Origin: VXNJ01 sp009840625
GTDB taxonomy: Bacteria; Chloroflexota; UBA11872; VXNJ01
Length of the DNA stretch: 64,000 bases
Reading direction: 5' to 3'
Assembly: GCA_965207915.1 (NCBI GenBank)
Contig: OZ242304.1
Coordinates: 1,426,001-1,490,000 of the forward strand
Shown: positions 43,275 to 50,953 of the stretch, piece by piece
How the letters are laid out: every line of letters begins with the position of its first letter
How positions within the stretch are numbered: position 1 is the stretch's first letter
Translations under genes and position numbers: made by a program
The notes under the pieces: generated by a model
What the model was told of the DNA's origin: nothing
The model's input: the letters and a program-made list of their open reading frames with translations, nothing else
Databases searched by the model: none

Positions 43275-44720
43275 ATGGCCGAACGCCGCCCCAACGTCCT
43301 GTTCCTCACGTCAGACCAGCAGCGCTTCGATTGCCTGGGAGTAAATTCCGACGGCTACGTGCAGACGCCGGCCATCGATCGCCTAGCAGCCGAAGGAGTC
43401 AACCTGACCGGCTGTTACGTGAACAATCCGGTCTGCGCGCCGTCGCGCGCCACCCTGCTGACCGGTCGCTACCCCCGCAATCACGGCGTCACTTCCAACG
43501 GCATCGCACTCTCACAGGACGAACTGACGGTCGCCCAGATCCTCTCCGATGCCGGCTATCGGACCGGCAACCTGGGCAAGCTGCATTTCGTGCCGCTTGG
43601 CACGCGCGATTTTGACCGCCCGCATCCCGGTTTCGGCTTCGACGTACACGTAAACGCCGACGAGCCGGGCTGCTTCCCTGACGACTACATCCGCTGGATT
43701 CGTCAGGTCGCCCCGGGCATGGAAGACAAGGTCGGCATACCGCACCCGATAACCGGCGATCGCAGCAAACACTATTGGGATTTCGAGGCTCCCGAGGAAC
43801 TCTCATATACCGCTTGGGTGGCCGATCAGACCATTGGGTTCATCGACGCCGCTGGCGACACGCCGTGGTTTGCCGTCGCCGGGTTTTATCTTCCGCACGC
43901 GCCTTGCAATCCGCCGGCCGTATACGTAGATCGCTATCCGGCCTCCGGCGTGCCGCGACCCGACGTGGTGCCCGGCGAACTGGACGACAAGCCTGAAATG
44001 GTGCGCTATCTCGCCGAGAGCCTGCTTCCGGACACAGACGAAGAGGTAACCCAATATCGGCGTTACTACTACGCTTCCTGCACCATGATCGATCACCATT
44101 GCGGACGGGTGATCGAGCATTTGCGGCGCTCCGGTCAACTCGACAACACCATCGTGGTCTACTTCTCAGATCACGGCGACGCCTGTGGCGACAACTACAC
44201 CCTGGGCAAGCACCAGGCCCACTACGATTCCTTCATGAAGGTGCCGATGGTCTGGCGTTGGCCGGGTGGCCTGCCCGGTGGGCGAATGTTCGAGGGTTTC
44301 TTCGAAGGCGTAGATCTGGTGCCGACTCTGCTGGAGGCCCTCTCGCTGCCTATCCCGAAGCCGGTCGACGGGACCTCGCTCTGGGGGCAACTTGTCGGTG
44401 GCGACGGACCTGGCAAGGACTGTGTGCTGATGGAATACTTCGATCCCGGCATCGAGGAGGTCGTCCACGAAGTTCCCAAAGCCACCCGCTATACGCTGAG
44501 CGGATGGTCGGTGCTCACACTCATTGACGAGCAGAACAAGTACTGGATTGACGGCGAGGGCAACGAGATCCTCTACGATCGCAAGGCTGACCCCGGCGAG
44601 CATGTCAACCTGGCCGGCGACCCGGCCCATTCCGCCGCGCTGGGTCGAATGCGAAAGGCCCTGCTGGTCAAGCTGGCTTCAACATACGATCGGCGGCACC
44701 GCAAACTCGCTTCGGTCTAG
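43275..44720 (+). CDS. Type I sulfatase (third in window)
   Basis: 481 residues from ATG 43275, chosen because GGAGG sits seven bases upstream; an in-frame ATG at 43230 has no such site. N-terminal RPNVLFLTSDQQRFDCLG carries the metal Asp; the formylglycine motif is Cys54-Ala-Pro-Ser-Arg58, followed by ATLLTGRYPRNHG. GNLGKLHFVP and IVVYFSDHGDACGDN are further active-site elements. The DQQRFD start is shared with the first sulfatase (10852-12351), but the two differ in the formylglycine motif. No signal peptide is apparent. Substrate unknown. Confidence 0.92.
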   Translation: MAERRPNVLFLTSDQQRFDCLGVNSDGYVQTPAIDRLAAEGVNLTGCYVNNPVCAPSRATLLTGRYPRNHGVTSNGIALSQDELTVAQILSDAGYRTGNLGKLHFVPLGTRDFDRPHPGFGFDVHVNADEPGCFPDDYIRWIRQVAPGMEDKVGIPHPITGDRSKHYWDFEAPEELSYTAWVADQTIGFIDAAGDTPWFAVAGFYLPHAPCNPPAVYVDRYPASGVPRPDVVPGELDDKPEMVRYLAESLLPDTDEEVTQYRRYYYASCTMIDHHCGRVIEHLRRSGQLDNTIVVYFSDHGDACGDNYTLGKHQAHYDSFMKVPMVWRWPGGLPGGRMFEGFFEGVDLVPTLLEALSLPIPKPVDGTSLWGQLVGGDGPGKDCVLMEYFDPGIEEVVHEVPKATRYTLSGWSVLTLIDEQNKYWIDGEGNEILYDRKADPGEHVNLAGDPAHSAALGRMRKALLVKLASTYDRRHRKLASV

Positions 44721-45063
44721 GCTGTCGTTCCTCCGAGTTGATGCGGCAAGCGATCGATTTTTGAATTGGGGAGGTGCCGCGCAAGGAGGTCTGCTGCGAA
44801 TCCAAACTCAGCAAAGTTCTCTTCGAGTGAACCTCGAAGACACGGTATGCCGCTGACTTCTGCGCGCTCTGGCACTGACCAGAGAAATCGGCAGCGTTAA
44901 GGCCTCCGGCCGCGCGCTAGGGCGATCCCCAGCCGAGCAGTTGCGACCGAGCTACGATCACACCATTGAATTCGTGCTCGCAGGCTAATTGGTAGGCCAT
45001 CGACGTCAATCGGTTCCGGCCAGATCACGCATTCGCGTGTCCGTTAAGCCAAAGCCGATTAGT
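44721..45063. other. Gap between convergent sulfatase and PhyH genes
   Basis: About 340 bases between two convergent stops. No gene or clear terminator hairpin was identified. Composition is mixed. Confidence 0.4.
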
Positions 45064-45828
45064 TCAAACGTGCAGGATGTAGCGGGCCGCCGGTGAGAGG
45101 CTTTCGATCGTGCCCGGTGAGAGCCAATCGGCCTGGACCTGCTGCTGTTTGGCATCGCGGCGCACGTAACAGCCATGCAGCACGCGGCGTTGCTCGTTGC
45201 TCCGGTTTTGCGTTCCGCCGTGCCAGCAGTGGCCGTTAAAGATCACCACTGTCCCTGCCGGCGCCAACACCAACTCCTCGGCCGGATGCGGGGCGAGCGG
45301 GTCGTCGACTACATCCTTGGGTAGCTTGCCAAGCTTGTGGGATCCGGGAACGATGCGGGTGGCGCCGTTCTGGGGAGTGAAATCGTCAAGGATCCACAGC
45401 GATTGGCATACCCGATAGCCCTTGTCGTCAGGCGTCCCCATGGCGTCGCAGTGGAGAGCCTGGAGGCCGTGGCCCGGTGGGCAATTGCGGCCGTTGAGCG
45501 AGTCGAAGTGGATTTCATCCTTCATGATGTAGGCCATCGCGGCCAGGACGCGGTGATGGGTGTAACAGGGTCGGAAACAGTCGCCCTTATCAACCAGGTT
45601 GGCCAGCCGCCCAATGTTGGCTTCCTTCCCCTCGTAATACTCATCGCCCGCCAATTCCCCCTCGGCCGCTTCGATCTCGTCGAATCTGGCGCGGATCGCT
45701 TCGAGCTGCGATGGACTCAATACCTTTTCAAGGTACGTGTAGCCTCGCTCGTCGAGCTCCTTTTTTTCATCCTCCGACAACGATTCGTCGGTAACACCCA
45801 GTTGGGCCAATGCTGTATTCGTATCCAC
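45064..45828 (-). CDS. PhyH-family Fe(II)/2-oxoglutarate dioxygenase
   Basis: 254 residues. The iron ligands are likely His126 and Asp128 (LHCDAMG) and His203 (HCWHGGTQNRS); the downstream Arg in NEQRRVLHG is placed to bind 2-oxoglutarate. NGATRIVPGSHKLGKLP is the typical PhyH core. Such enzymes hydroxylate lipids, phosphonates or small acids; the substrate is unknown. It is expressed away from the IS1182 element, whose left end lies about 50 bases upstream of its start, so its promoter may be within or altered by that element. Confidence 0.9.
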   Translation of the reverse strand: MDTNTALAQLGVTDESLSEDEKKELDERGYTYLEKVLSPSQLEAIRARFDEIEAAEGELAGDEYYEGKEANIGRLANLVDKGDCFRPCYTHHRVLAAMAYIMKDEIHFDSLNGRNCPPGHGLQALHCDAMGTPDDKGYRVCQSLWILDDFTPQNGATRIVPGSHKLGKLPKDVVDDPLAPHPAEELVLAPAGTVVIFNGHCWHGGTQNRSNEQRRVLHGCYVRRDAKQQQVQADWLSPGTIESLSPAARYILHV

Positions 45829-45884
45829 CTCTGCCCCCCACCTTCGAGTCGCGCGCCTGCTGCGCGGAGGCCACGTCCACCTAG

Positions 45885-47471
45885 GAGCCCGCGCCGCAGG
45901 AAGAGCGCGGACGACCCGGTTTCAGCCGGCTGATCATTTTTTCGCCGAAGTCGCGCCGCTTCGTCGCTCCGAGCACCTGTCCGCCGCCGTTGCGGCCTGC
46001 CGCAAGCCCTCGTCCCGCGCCCACGGCCGCGATTCCGGGCCAGATCATGGGGATCCGCGCCACCCGCTCACGCCTTAACCGCATTTAGCCTTCTGGCGTT
46101 GAGCGCCAGGCACACCAGGGCCCATTCGCCCCTGACCTTGTCCAGTCCCCGCACGCTGAAGCGCCTGAAGCCCAGTACCTGCTTTATCCAGCCGAACGGG
46201 GGTTCGGCGATGTGCTTGCGGGCCGCGTACAGCTTCCTGCCCTCCGCGGTGGAGAGCCTGGCGGCCATGCGCGCGCGGGCCGCGCCGCGGACCGGGCGCC
46301 CGGTCCGGCCCTCGCGGCCCTGGGCCACGTAGGCCTCGATCCCCTTCTCCTCAAGGGACCTGAAGACCTTTTCGTCGGCGTAGCCGGAGTCGGCCAGGAC
46401 GACGGCCGGCGCCAGACCGGTGTTGTTCCCGGTCCGCTCCAGCATGTTCGCCAGCTGGCCGGCGTCGGAGGCCGAGCCGGTAACGTCCACCGCCACGATC
46501 AGGCGCGACTCCCCGTCCACGGCCGCCTGGGCGTTATACGCCTGCTGGAAGCCCTCGGTGGAGGTGTTCATGATGGAGGATTCGGGATCGGTGAAGTTGT
46601 GCTGGGCCCCGGGGTCGGGCTCCCCGTAGGGGCGCTTGTAGGGCGCACCGCCCCTGGGATTGCGCTTCTGGCCGGGTTTTCGCCCGCGCTTCTCGTCGAA
46701 CCGGCGGGCCTTCTCCTCCAGGCGCTGCTTGGCCGCGGCGATGGCCTGCAGGCGGTCGGAGCGGCGCCGCAGCTCCTCGGGTATCTCGTCGCCGCCGTCG
46801 GAGTCCTCCCCGTACAGCTCGTCCTCGGCCGCATCGATCGCCTCGGCGCGCTCCAGCAGGCCTGCGATCTCCTCGCGCAGCTTCCGCTCCTGCTCCAGCA
46901 TGCGGGAGTAGGTCATGGCCTTGCGCCTGGAGGCGCTTGCCTTCACCTTGCTTGAGTCGATGGCCAGGGTCCCCAGCTTTGTCAGCCCCAGCTCGCGGGC
47001 TACTCGCACCACCTGCACGAACAGGTCCTTGAAGTCCCCCAGGTGACGGCGGCGGAACTCGCAGATCGTGCGGTGGCGGGGGAGGTTGCCGGCGGCCAGG
47101 TAGCGGAAGCCGACGTCGCGCTGCAGGGCGCGTTCGATCCGGCGCGAGGAGAACACCCCGACGGCGTAGCCGTACAGCAGCAGCTTGACCATCAGCGCCG
47201 GTTCGTAGGGACGGTTGCGGCGCCCGTCGCCGGCGTAGGGGGCGTAGAAGGCGGCAAGGTCCATCGCGTCGACCAGATCGGAGACCTGGTAGCAAAGATC
47301 GTCGGCCGGCAGCCATTCGCGCACGTCGGGCGGCATCATGATGGGCTGATCGGGATGGTAGTCGCGGAAGGTCGTCGGCATGGGGGCGGATCCGGGGGAC
47401 GTGGCGATCAACCGATTCTCACCTTGCCGGGAAGGGCGATCCTCCTTCACGGGTTTCTGCGGCGCAGGCTC
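45885..47471 (-). mobile_element. IS1182-family insertion sequence with CTAG target duplication
   Basis: A 1587-bp element. The left end reads GAGCCCGCGCCGCAGGAA and the right end, read inward, GAGCCTGCGCCGCAGAAA (16 of 18 match). CTAG flanks both sides (45881-45884 and 47472-47475). Because CTAG is its own reverse complement it can be read either as target duplication or as part of the repeat. The right CTAG supplies the stop codon of the bL25 gene. One intact transposase gene occupies most of the element. Confidence 0.85.
46068..47381 (-). CDS. IS1182-family transposase
   Basis: About 437 residues. The N-terminus PTTFRDYHPDQPIMMPPDVREWLPADDL and the DUF772-type block (RPYEPALMVKLLLYGYAVGV, RDVGFRYLAAGNLP) identify the family. 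The catalytic domain has LAIDSSKVKA, VVLADSGYADEKV and the C-terminal KHIAEPPFGWIKQVLGF with the conserved Glu. A GTG at 47450 would add 23 residues that are not typical of the family. No frameshift is seen; the gene looks functional. Confidence 0.92.
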   Translation of the reverse strand: MPTTFRDYHPDQPIMMPPDVREWLPADDLCYQVSDLVDAMDLAAFYAPYAGDGRRNRPYEPALMVKLLLYGYAVGVFSSRRIERALQRDVGFRYLAAGNLPRHRTICEFRRRHLGDFKDLFVQVVRVARELGLTKLGTLAIDSSKVKASASRRKAMTYSRMLEQERKLREEIAGLLERAEAIDAAEDELYGEDSDGGDEIPEELRRRSDRLQAIAAAKQRLEEKARRFDEKRGRKPGQKRNPRGGAPYKRPYGEPDPGAQHNFTDPESSIMNTSTEGFQQAYNAQAAVDGESRLIVAVDVTGSASDAGQLANMLERTGNNTGLAPAVVLADSGYADEKVFRSLEEKGIEAYVAQGREGRTGRPVRGAARARMAARLSTAEGRKLYAARKHIAEPPFGWIKQVLGFRRFSVRGLDKVRGEWALVCLALNARRLNAVKA

Positions 47472-48101
47472 CTAGCTCTCTTCGGGCTCCACTTCGAGCT
47501 CTTCGAGCAGTTCTTCCTCGTCCAGCTCCTCGTCCTCGGTGGCTAGCCGCGATCGTTCGACGTGCGCCAGCAGCGCACCCGGATCGGTGATCAAGGTCAC
47601 CCCTTCGGCCAGCTCCACGTCGCCGGCGTAAACCGCATCGCCGGCGTCGACAAGGTTTTCAAGGCTTACCTGCACCACGGCGGGAATCTGCCGGGGCAGA
47701 CCGTTCAAGCTCAAGCTGTCGAGCATGCGCACCACGAACAGGTCGGAACGGGCGTCCGCCGGAGAAGTATCCACGTATTCGAGCGGAACCTCGGCGGTGA
47801 CCGCGGTGCCGGCATCCACGTGCCGGAACACCACGTGCAGGAGGCGCCGCGTCACCGGGTGAATGTCGACGTCGTCGACCAGGGCCAGTTGTCGTTCGCC
47901 CTCGATCTGCAATTCGACCAGCCCGGTCCGCCCGTGGTTGCGGACGTAGGCCGCCATCGAATGCTCGTCAACCTGCAGCGGTTGCGATTCGCCGCCGGGA
48001 ACTACCAGGTTGACGGGAATGCGGGCGTTGCGGCGCAGGGACTTTACGCGGTTGCCGAAGCGCGCGCGCGGCTCGGCGGCTAATTGTTGTGGTTCGGGCA
48101 T
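47472..48101 (-). CDS. rplY: Large ribosomal subunit protein bL25 (Ctc type)
   Basis: 209 residues from ATG 48101. The N-terminal 5S-rRNA-binding domain has RVKSLRRNARIPVNLVVPGG, followed by the Ctc C-terminal domain (VPLEYVDTSPADARSDLFVV ... SLNGLPRQIPA) and an acidic tail (DEELDEEELLEELEVEPEES). It binds 5S rRNA in the central protuberance. The stop TAG lies in the CTAG flank of the IS1182 element, so the protein end is preserved. The frame is open upstream to 48203 but the added residues are not conserved. Confidence 0.93.
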   Translation of the reverse strand: MPEPQQLAAEPRARFGNRVKSLRRNARIPVNLVVPGGESQPLQVDEHSMAAYVRNHGRTGLVELQIEGERQLALVDDVDIHPVTRRLLHVVFRHVDAGTAVTAEVPLEYVDTSPADARSDLFVVRMLDSLSLNGLPRQIPAVVQVSLENLVDAGDAVYAGDVELAEGVTLITDPGALLAHVERSRLATEDEELDEEELLEELEVEPEES

Positions 48102-48320
48102 AGGGATTACCGTGTCAGTGGTCAGGGGCCGGGCGCGCAACGGCCGCGGCCGGGCCGGGCGCGAAAAACTGCAGCCTAAAAAGCCGCGCAGGATCGCAGC
48201 CAACCGCAGATTTTATGGGGATCGGAACCCCTCCGGGGCGGGAACAGCGGTACCGGCTGGCGCGGAGGTGCTGCAATAATCGGCACGACATTTCCCAAAT
48301 TAGCGGGACATTAACCCCAA

Positions 48321-48542
48321 TTGGCTAATCGCAGGGCGGCATCGCTGAGTTCGCTTTTCTCCGATGCCTGCAAACGACAAGATATCGCGATCGAGGAAGC
48401 AGTCGGTTGCGAGCGGATCGAGGACACGCTCGTTTTGCATCTGGCCCCGAACGAGCAGATCGTGTTTCAGATCGAAATCGACGACGACGGGTTGCCGCGC
48501 GGACTTGGCCAAGTCATCGAAACCGACACCGCCGCCGGTTGA
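48321..48542 (+). CDS. Small acidic hypothetical protein
   Basis: A 73-residue frame from TTG 48321. The sequence (SLFSDACKRQDIAIEEAVG, then EDTLVLHLAPNEQIVFQIEI) has strand-like hydrophobic alternation and a net negative charge, with codons like surrounding genes. No ribosome binding site is clear. It converges on a membrane protein gene six bases away. Not recognised; moderately likely to be real. Confidence 0.4.
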   Translation: MANRRAASLSSLFSDACKRQDIAIEEAVGCERIEDTLVLHLAPNEQIVFQIEIDDDGLPRGLGQVIETDTAAG

Positions 48543-48548
48543 ATCCGC

Positions 48549-49118
48549 CTATCCGGCGATGTATACGCGCGGCCAAACACCGCGATTGCGGGCCAGCGCC
48601 AGCGCCGCGGCGGCAAAGGCCGCGAGCAGTGCCAGGAGCGCGGCTGCCGGAAGGGCCGCGTCGTTGACCCGGGCCCAGCTGGCCAGGTTGTAGCACCCCC
48701 AGGCCAACGCCGGCGCGGCCAGCAGGACCTGCGGAAATACAAGCAGGACGGCTACCGCCACGTAGCCGGGTGGTCGCCGGGTCTCAAGCGCCCCCGAATA
48801 GTCGAACTGGCGGCGGGCCAGGGCGTCGCAGATAAAGCCTGAAACCAGCAGATAGGCGCCGATCAGGAGGGGGGCCGAGACCCGGACGGCATTGCCAAAC
48901 GTCGGTTCGGCCAGATCATCGCCGAGCGGATCGGGTATGGGCGCAAAAGGGGCGTCGAGGGCCAGCACCGCGGCCACGAAGGGCGTCCGCAGGAGAACGA
49001 TCGCGACCATGATCAGGGCCGCCAGCAGAACCGACGGGCCAAGCCAGCCCGGGACGGGCGGCGATCCCGGCGACTCCGGCCCAGGTGCGGAGGCCGACGG
49101 CGATGGGGGCTGCGACAT
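48549..49118 (-). CDS. Uncharacterised membrane protein with four predicted helices
   Basis: 189 residues from ATG 49118, with GGGAG six bases upstream; the longer open frame to 49226 lacks such a signal. A Pro/Ser-rich N-terminus of about 25 residues is followed by four hydrophobic segments (around VLLAALIMVAIVLL, SAPLLIGAYLLVSGFI, YVAVAVLLVFPQVLLAAPAL, and an Ala/Leu-rich C-terminal helix). I recognise no family. Located upstream of and divergent from the rpsP cluster. Confidence 0.65.
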   Translation of the reverse strand: MSQPPSPSASAPGPESPGSPPVPGWLGPSVLLAALIMVAIVLLRTPFVAAVLALDAPFAPIPDPLGDDLAEPTFGNAVRVSAPLLIGAYLLVSGFICDALARRQFDYSGALETRRPPGYVAVAVLLVFPQVLLAAPALAWGCYNLASWARVNDAALPAAALLALLAAFAAAALALARNRGVWPRVYIAG

Positions 49119-49334
49119 TTCTATCTCCCGCAAGGCGCGGACCTTAAAGGAAAACGGGCAAAGACGATCAGGGATTGGACCGCTGATCTGTCCTATACTC
49201 GATTTTGCTCGCATGCGGATGCGCACGCAATACCCCGATTCGGCCTTTCCCGGCAGGGGTCATGGCCACACAGTTGGCGCTGCCGCAGGAGTTTCCAGAC
49301 ACGTATTTAGTCCCTCATCCGGGAGTCGCTTGGT

Positions 49335-49739
49335 TTGCTAAGAATCCGCTTGCAGCGCCGCGGCGCCAAGAAGCGGCCCAGTTACCGGGTGGTCGTTATT
49401 CCGGCGCGCTCGGCACGAGACTCACGCTGCGTCGACGATCTGGGTTACTACGACCCGGTTCCGGACCCGTCCACCGTCGCAATCGACGTCGACCGCGCGG
49501 CCGACTGGATCCGCAATGGCGCCCAGCCAAGTGACCGCGTCGCCAAACTCCTGGAATCGATCCAGCCCAATTTTTCGGATTTCGTCCGTTCCGGGGTCAC
49601 CCTCGAAGCGGCCCAGCAAGCCCAGGCCGCGGCCCTGCAGATTGCGCGTCAGCGCCGCGCCGAGGCCGAGGCCGAGGCTGGCGCCGCAGCCGAGAGCCCC
49701 GAGGCCAATGGGGAAGAAGAACCAGTCGCCGCCGACTGA
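49335..49739 (+). CDS. rpsP: Small ribosomal subunit protein bS16
   Basis: 134 residues from TTG 49335, with GGAG nine bases upstream. The core LRIRLQRRGAKKRPSYRVVV and DDLGYYDPVPDP is typical, followed by an Ala/Glu-rich C-terminal extension of about 40 residues beyond the usual length. First gene of a cluster with khpA and trmD, the common bacterial arrangement. Confidence 0.95.
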   Translation: MLRIRLQRRGAKKRPSYRVVVIPARSARDSRCVDDLGYYDPVPDPSTVAIDVDRAADWIRNGAQPSDRVAKLLESIQPNFSDFVRSGVTLEAAQQAQAAALQIARQRRAEAEAEAGAAAESPEANGEEEPVAAD

Positions 49740-49784
49740 CCAGCAAAACGGCCACGCCCCGCGCGGCCTGAAAGATAGTCACGC

Positions 49785-50021
49785 ATGGAAGATTTGATCC
49801 GGTTCATCGCCGAAAACCTGACCGGCGATCCCGATTCGATCGAGGTGGAGAGCTACGAGCGCTCCGGAACGACCGTCTACGAGCTGCGCGTTCCGGCCTC
49901 CGACATGGGCCGCGTGATTGGCCGCCACGGCCGCATGGCCGCCGCCATTCGCCGGGTGATCAACGCCGCTCCGCTGGCGGCCGGCCAGCGCTGCATCCTG
50001 GACATCGAAGAGGCCGCCTAA
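49785..50021 (+). CDS. khpA: KH-domain RNA-binding protein KhpA
   Basis: A 78-residue single KH domain with the signature MGRVIGRHGRMAAAIRRVI (GxxG loop GRHG). It follows rpsP by 45 bases, as in many bacteria. KhpA binds RNA, often together with KhpB/Jag. The usual next gene rimM is missing here. Confidence 0.9.
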   Translation: MEDLIRFIAENLTGDPDSIEVESYERSGTTVYELRVPASDMGRVIGRHGRMAAAIRRVINAAPLAAGQRCILDIEEAA

Positions 50022-50073
50022 CCCGGCTAGTCCGACCCGGCCGCGCAGTCCGCCCCAGCCAGGCCGCCGGGCG

Positions 50074-50829
50074 ATGGAGATTGCGTTCATCACGATCTTC
50101 CCGGAGATGTTTCCGGGCCCGTTGGAATTCGGAGTGATCGGGCGCGCGCTTTCCCGCGGCGACGCCCGGGTGGAAGTGATCGACCTGCGCGATTTCGCCG
50201 AAGGCCGTCAGCGCCAGATCGACGACTATCCGTTTGGCGGCGGCGGCGGCATGGTGATGACGGCCCCGCCGGCCGCGGCCGCGATCCAGCATGCGCGCGG
50301 GGACGGAGGCCACGTGATCTTCATGACCCCGCAGGGACCCCGGCTCACCCACGCTGATTGCCAGCGGCTGGCCGGCCGCGCCCGTCTGGTGATTCTTTGC
50401 GGACGCTACGAAGGCCTCGATGAACGGGTTCGCCGGAGCATGGTTGACGAGGAGTTCTCGGTCGGCGACTTCGTCGTTACCGGCGGCGAACTGCCCGGCA
50501 TGCTGCTGGCCGAAGCGGTGCTGCGGCTGCGGCCTGGGGTGGTCGGCAACGAGTCCGGCGTCCGCACCGATTCATTTGCCACCGGGCTCCTGGAGCATCC
50601 CCAGTTTTCGCGGCCGCGCGAATTCTCCGGCCTGGGCGTCCCGGAGGTCCTGCTCTCGGGCGATCACGCCGCGATCGCGGCGTGGAAGCGGTGCGAGTCG
50701 CTGCGGCGCACCCTGCTGCGGCGCCCCGAGCTGCTCGCTGAAGCCTCCCTTACACCCGGGGAGCGGAGCTGGCTGGCCAGTCAGCACCCGCTCGAATGGA
50801 GGCGGGCCGGACTGCCCGAACCCGAATAA
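50074..50829 (+). CDS. trmD: tRNA (guanine37-N1)-methyltransferase TrmD
   Basis: 251 residues, SPOUT-class enzyme that methylates G37 of tRNAs using S-adenosylmethionine. Conserved parts are ITIFPEMF, IDDYPFGGGGGMVM, the trefoil-knot region CGRYEGLDERV and FSVGDFVVTGGELP, and the C-terminal LSGDHAAIAAWKR (GDHxxI.xW). The ATG lies 52 bases after khpA. Neither rimM before nor rplS after is present. Confidence 0.96.
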   Translation: MEIAFITIFPEMFPGPLEFGVIGRALSRGDARVEVIDLRDFAEGRQRQIDDYPFGGGGGMVMTAPPAAAAIQHARGDGGHVIFMTPQGPRLTHADCQRLAGRARLVILCGRYEGLDERVRRSMVDEEFSVGDFVVTGGELPGMLLAEAVLRLRPGVVGNESGVRTDSFATGLLEHPQFSRPREFSGLGVPEVLLSGDHAAIAAWKRCESLRRTLLRRPELLAEASLTPGERSWLASQHPLEWRRAGLPEPE

Positions 50830-50953
50830 TTGCGGATCGCGCCCATTTGCAAGAAAATTCGTGGCGCCGCCGGCCCGCGATCCGAACCGGCGTGGCGGTG
50901 CGATCTCCCCAAAAACCTGACCTTTTCCAGTCTGTCAACCTGAAGGCCACGCC

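Noticed and set aside
45881..47475. CTAG as part of the IS1182 terminal repeat rather than target duplication
   Set aside because: Both readings fit because CTAG is palindromic; I preferred the duplication since it explains the intact bL25 stop codon, but the ambiguity remains.
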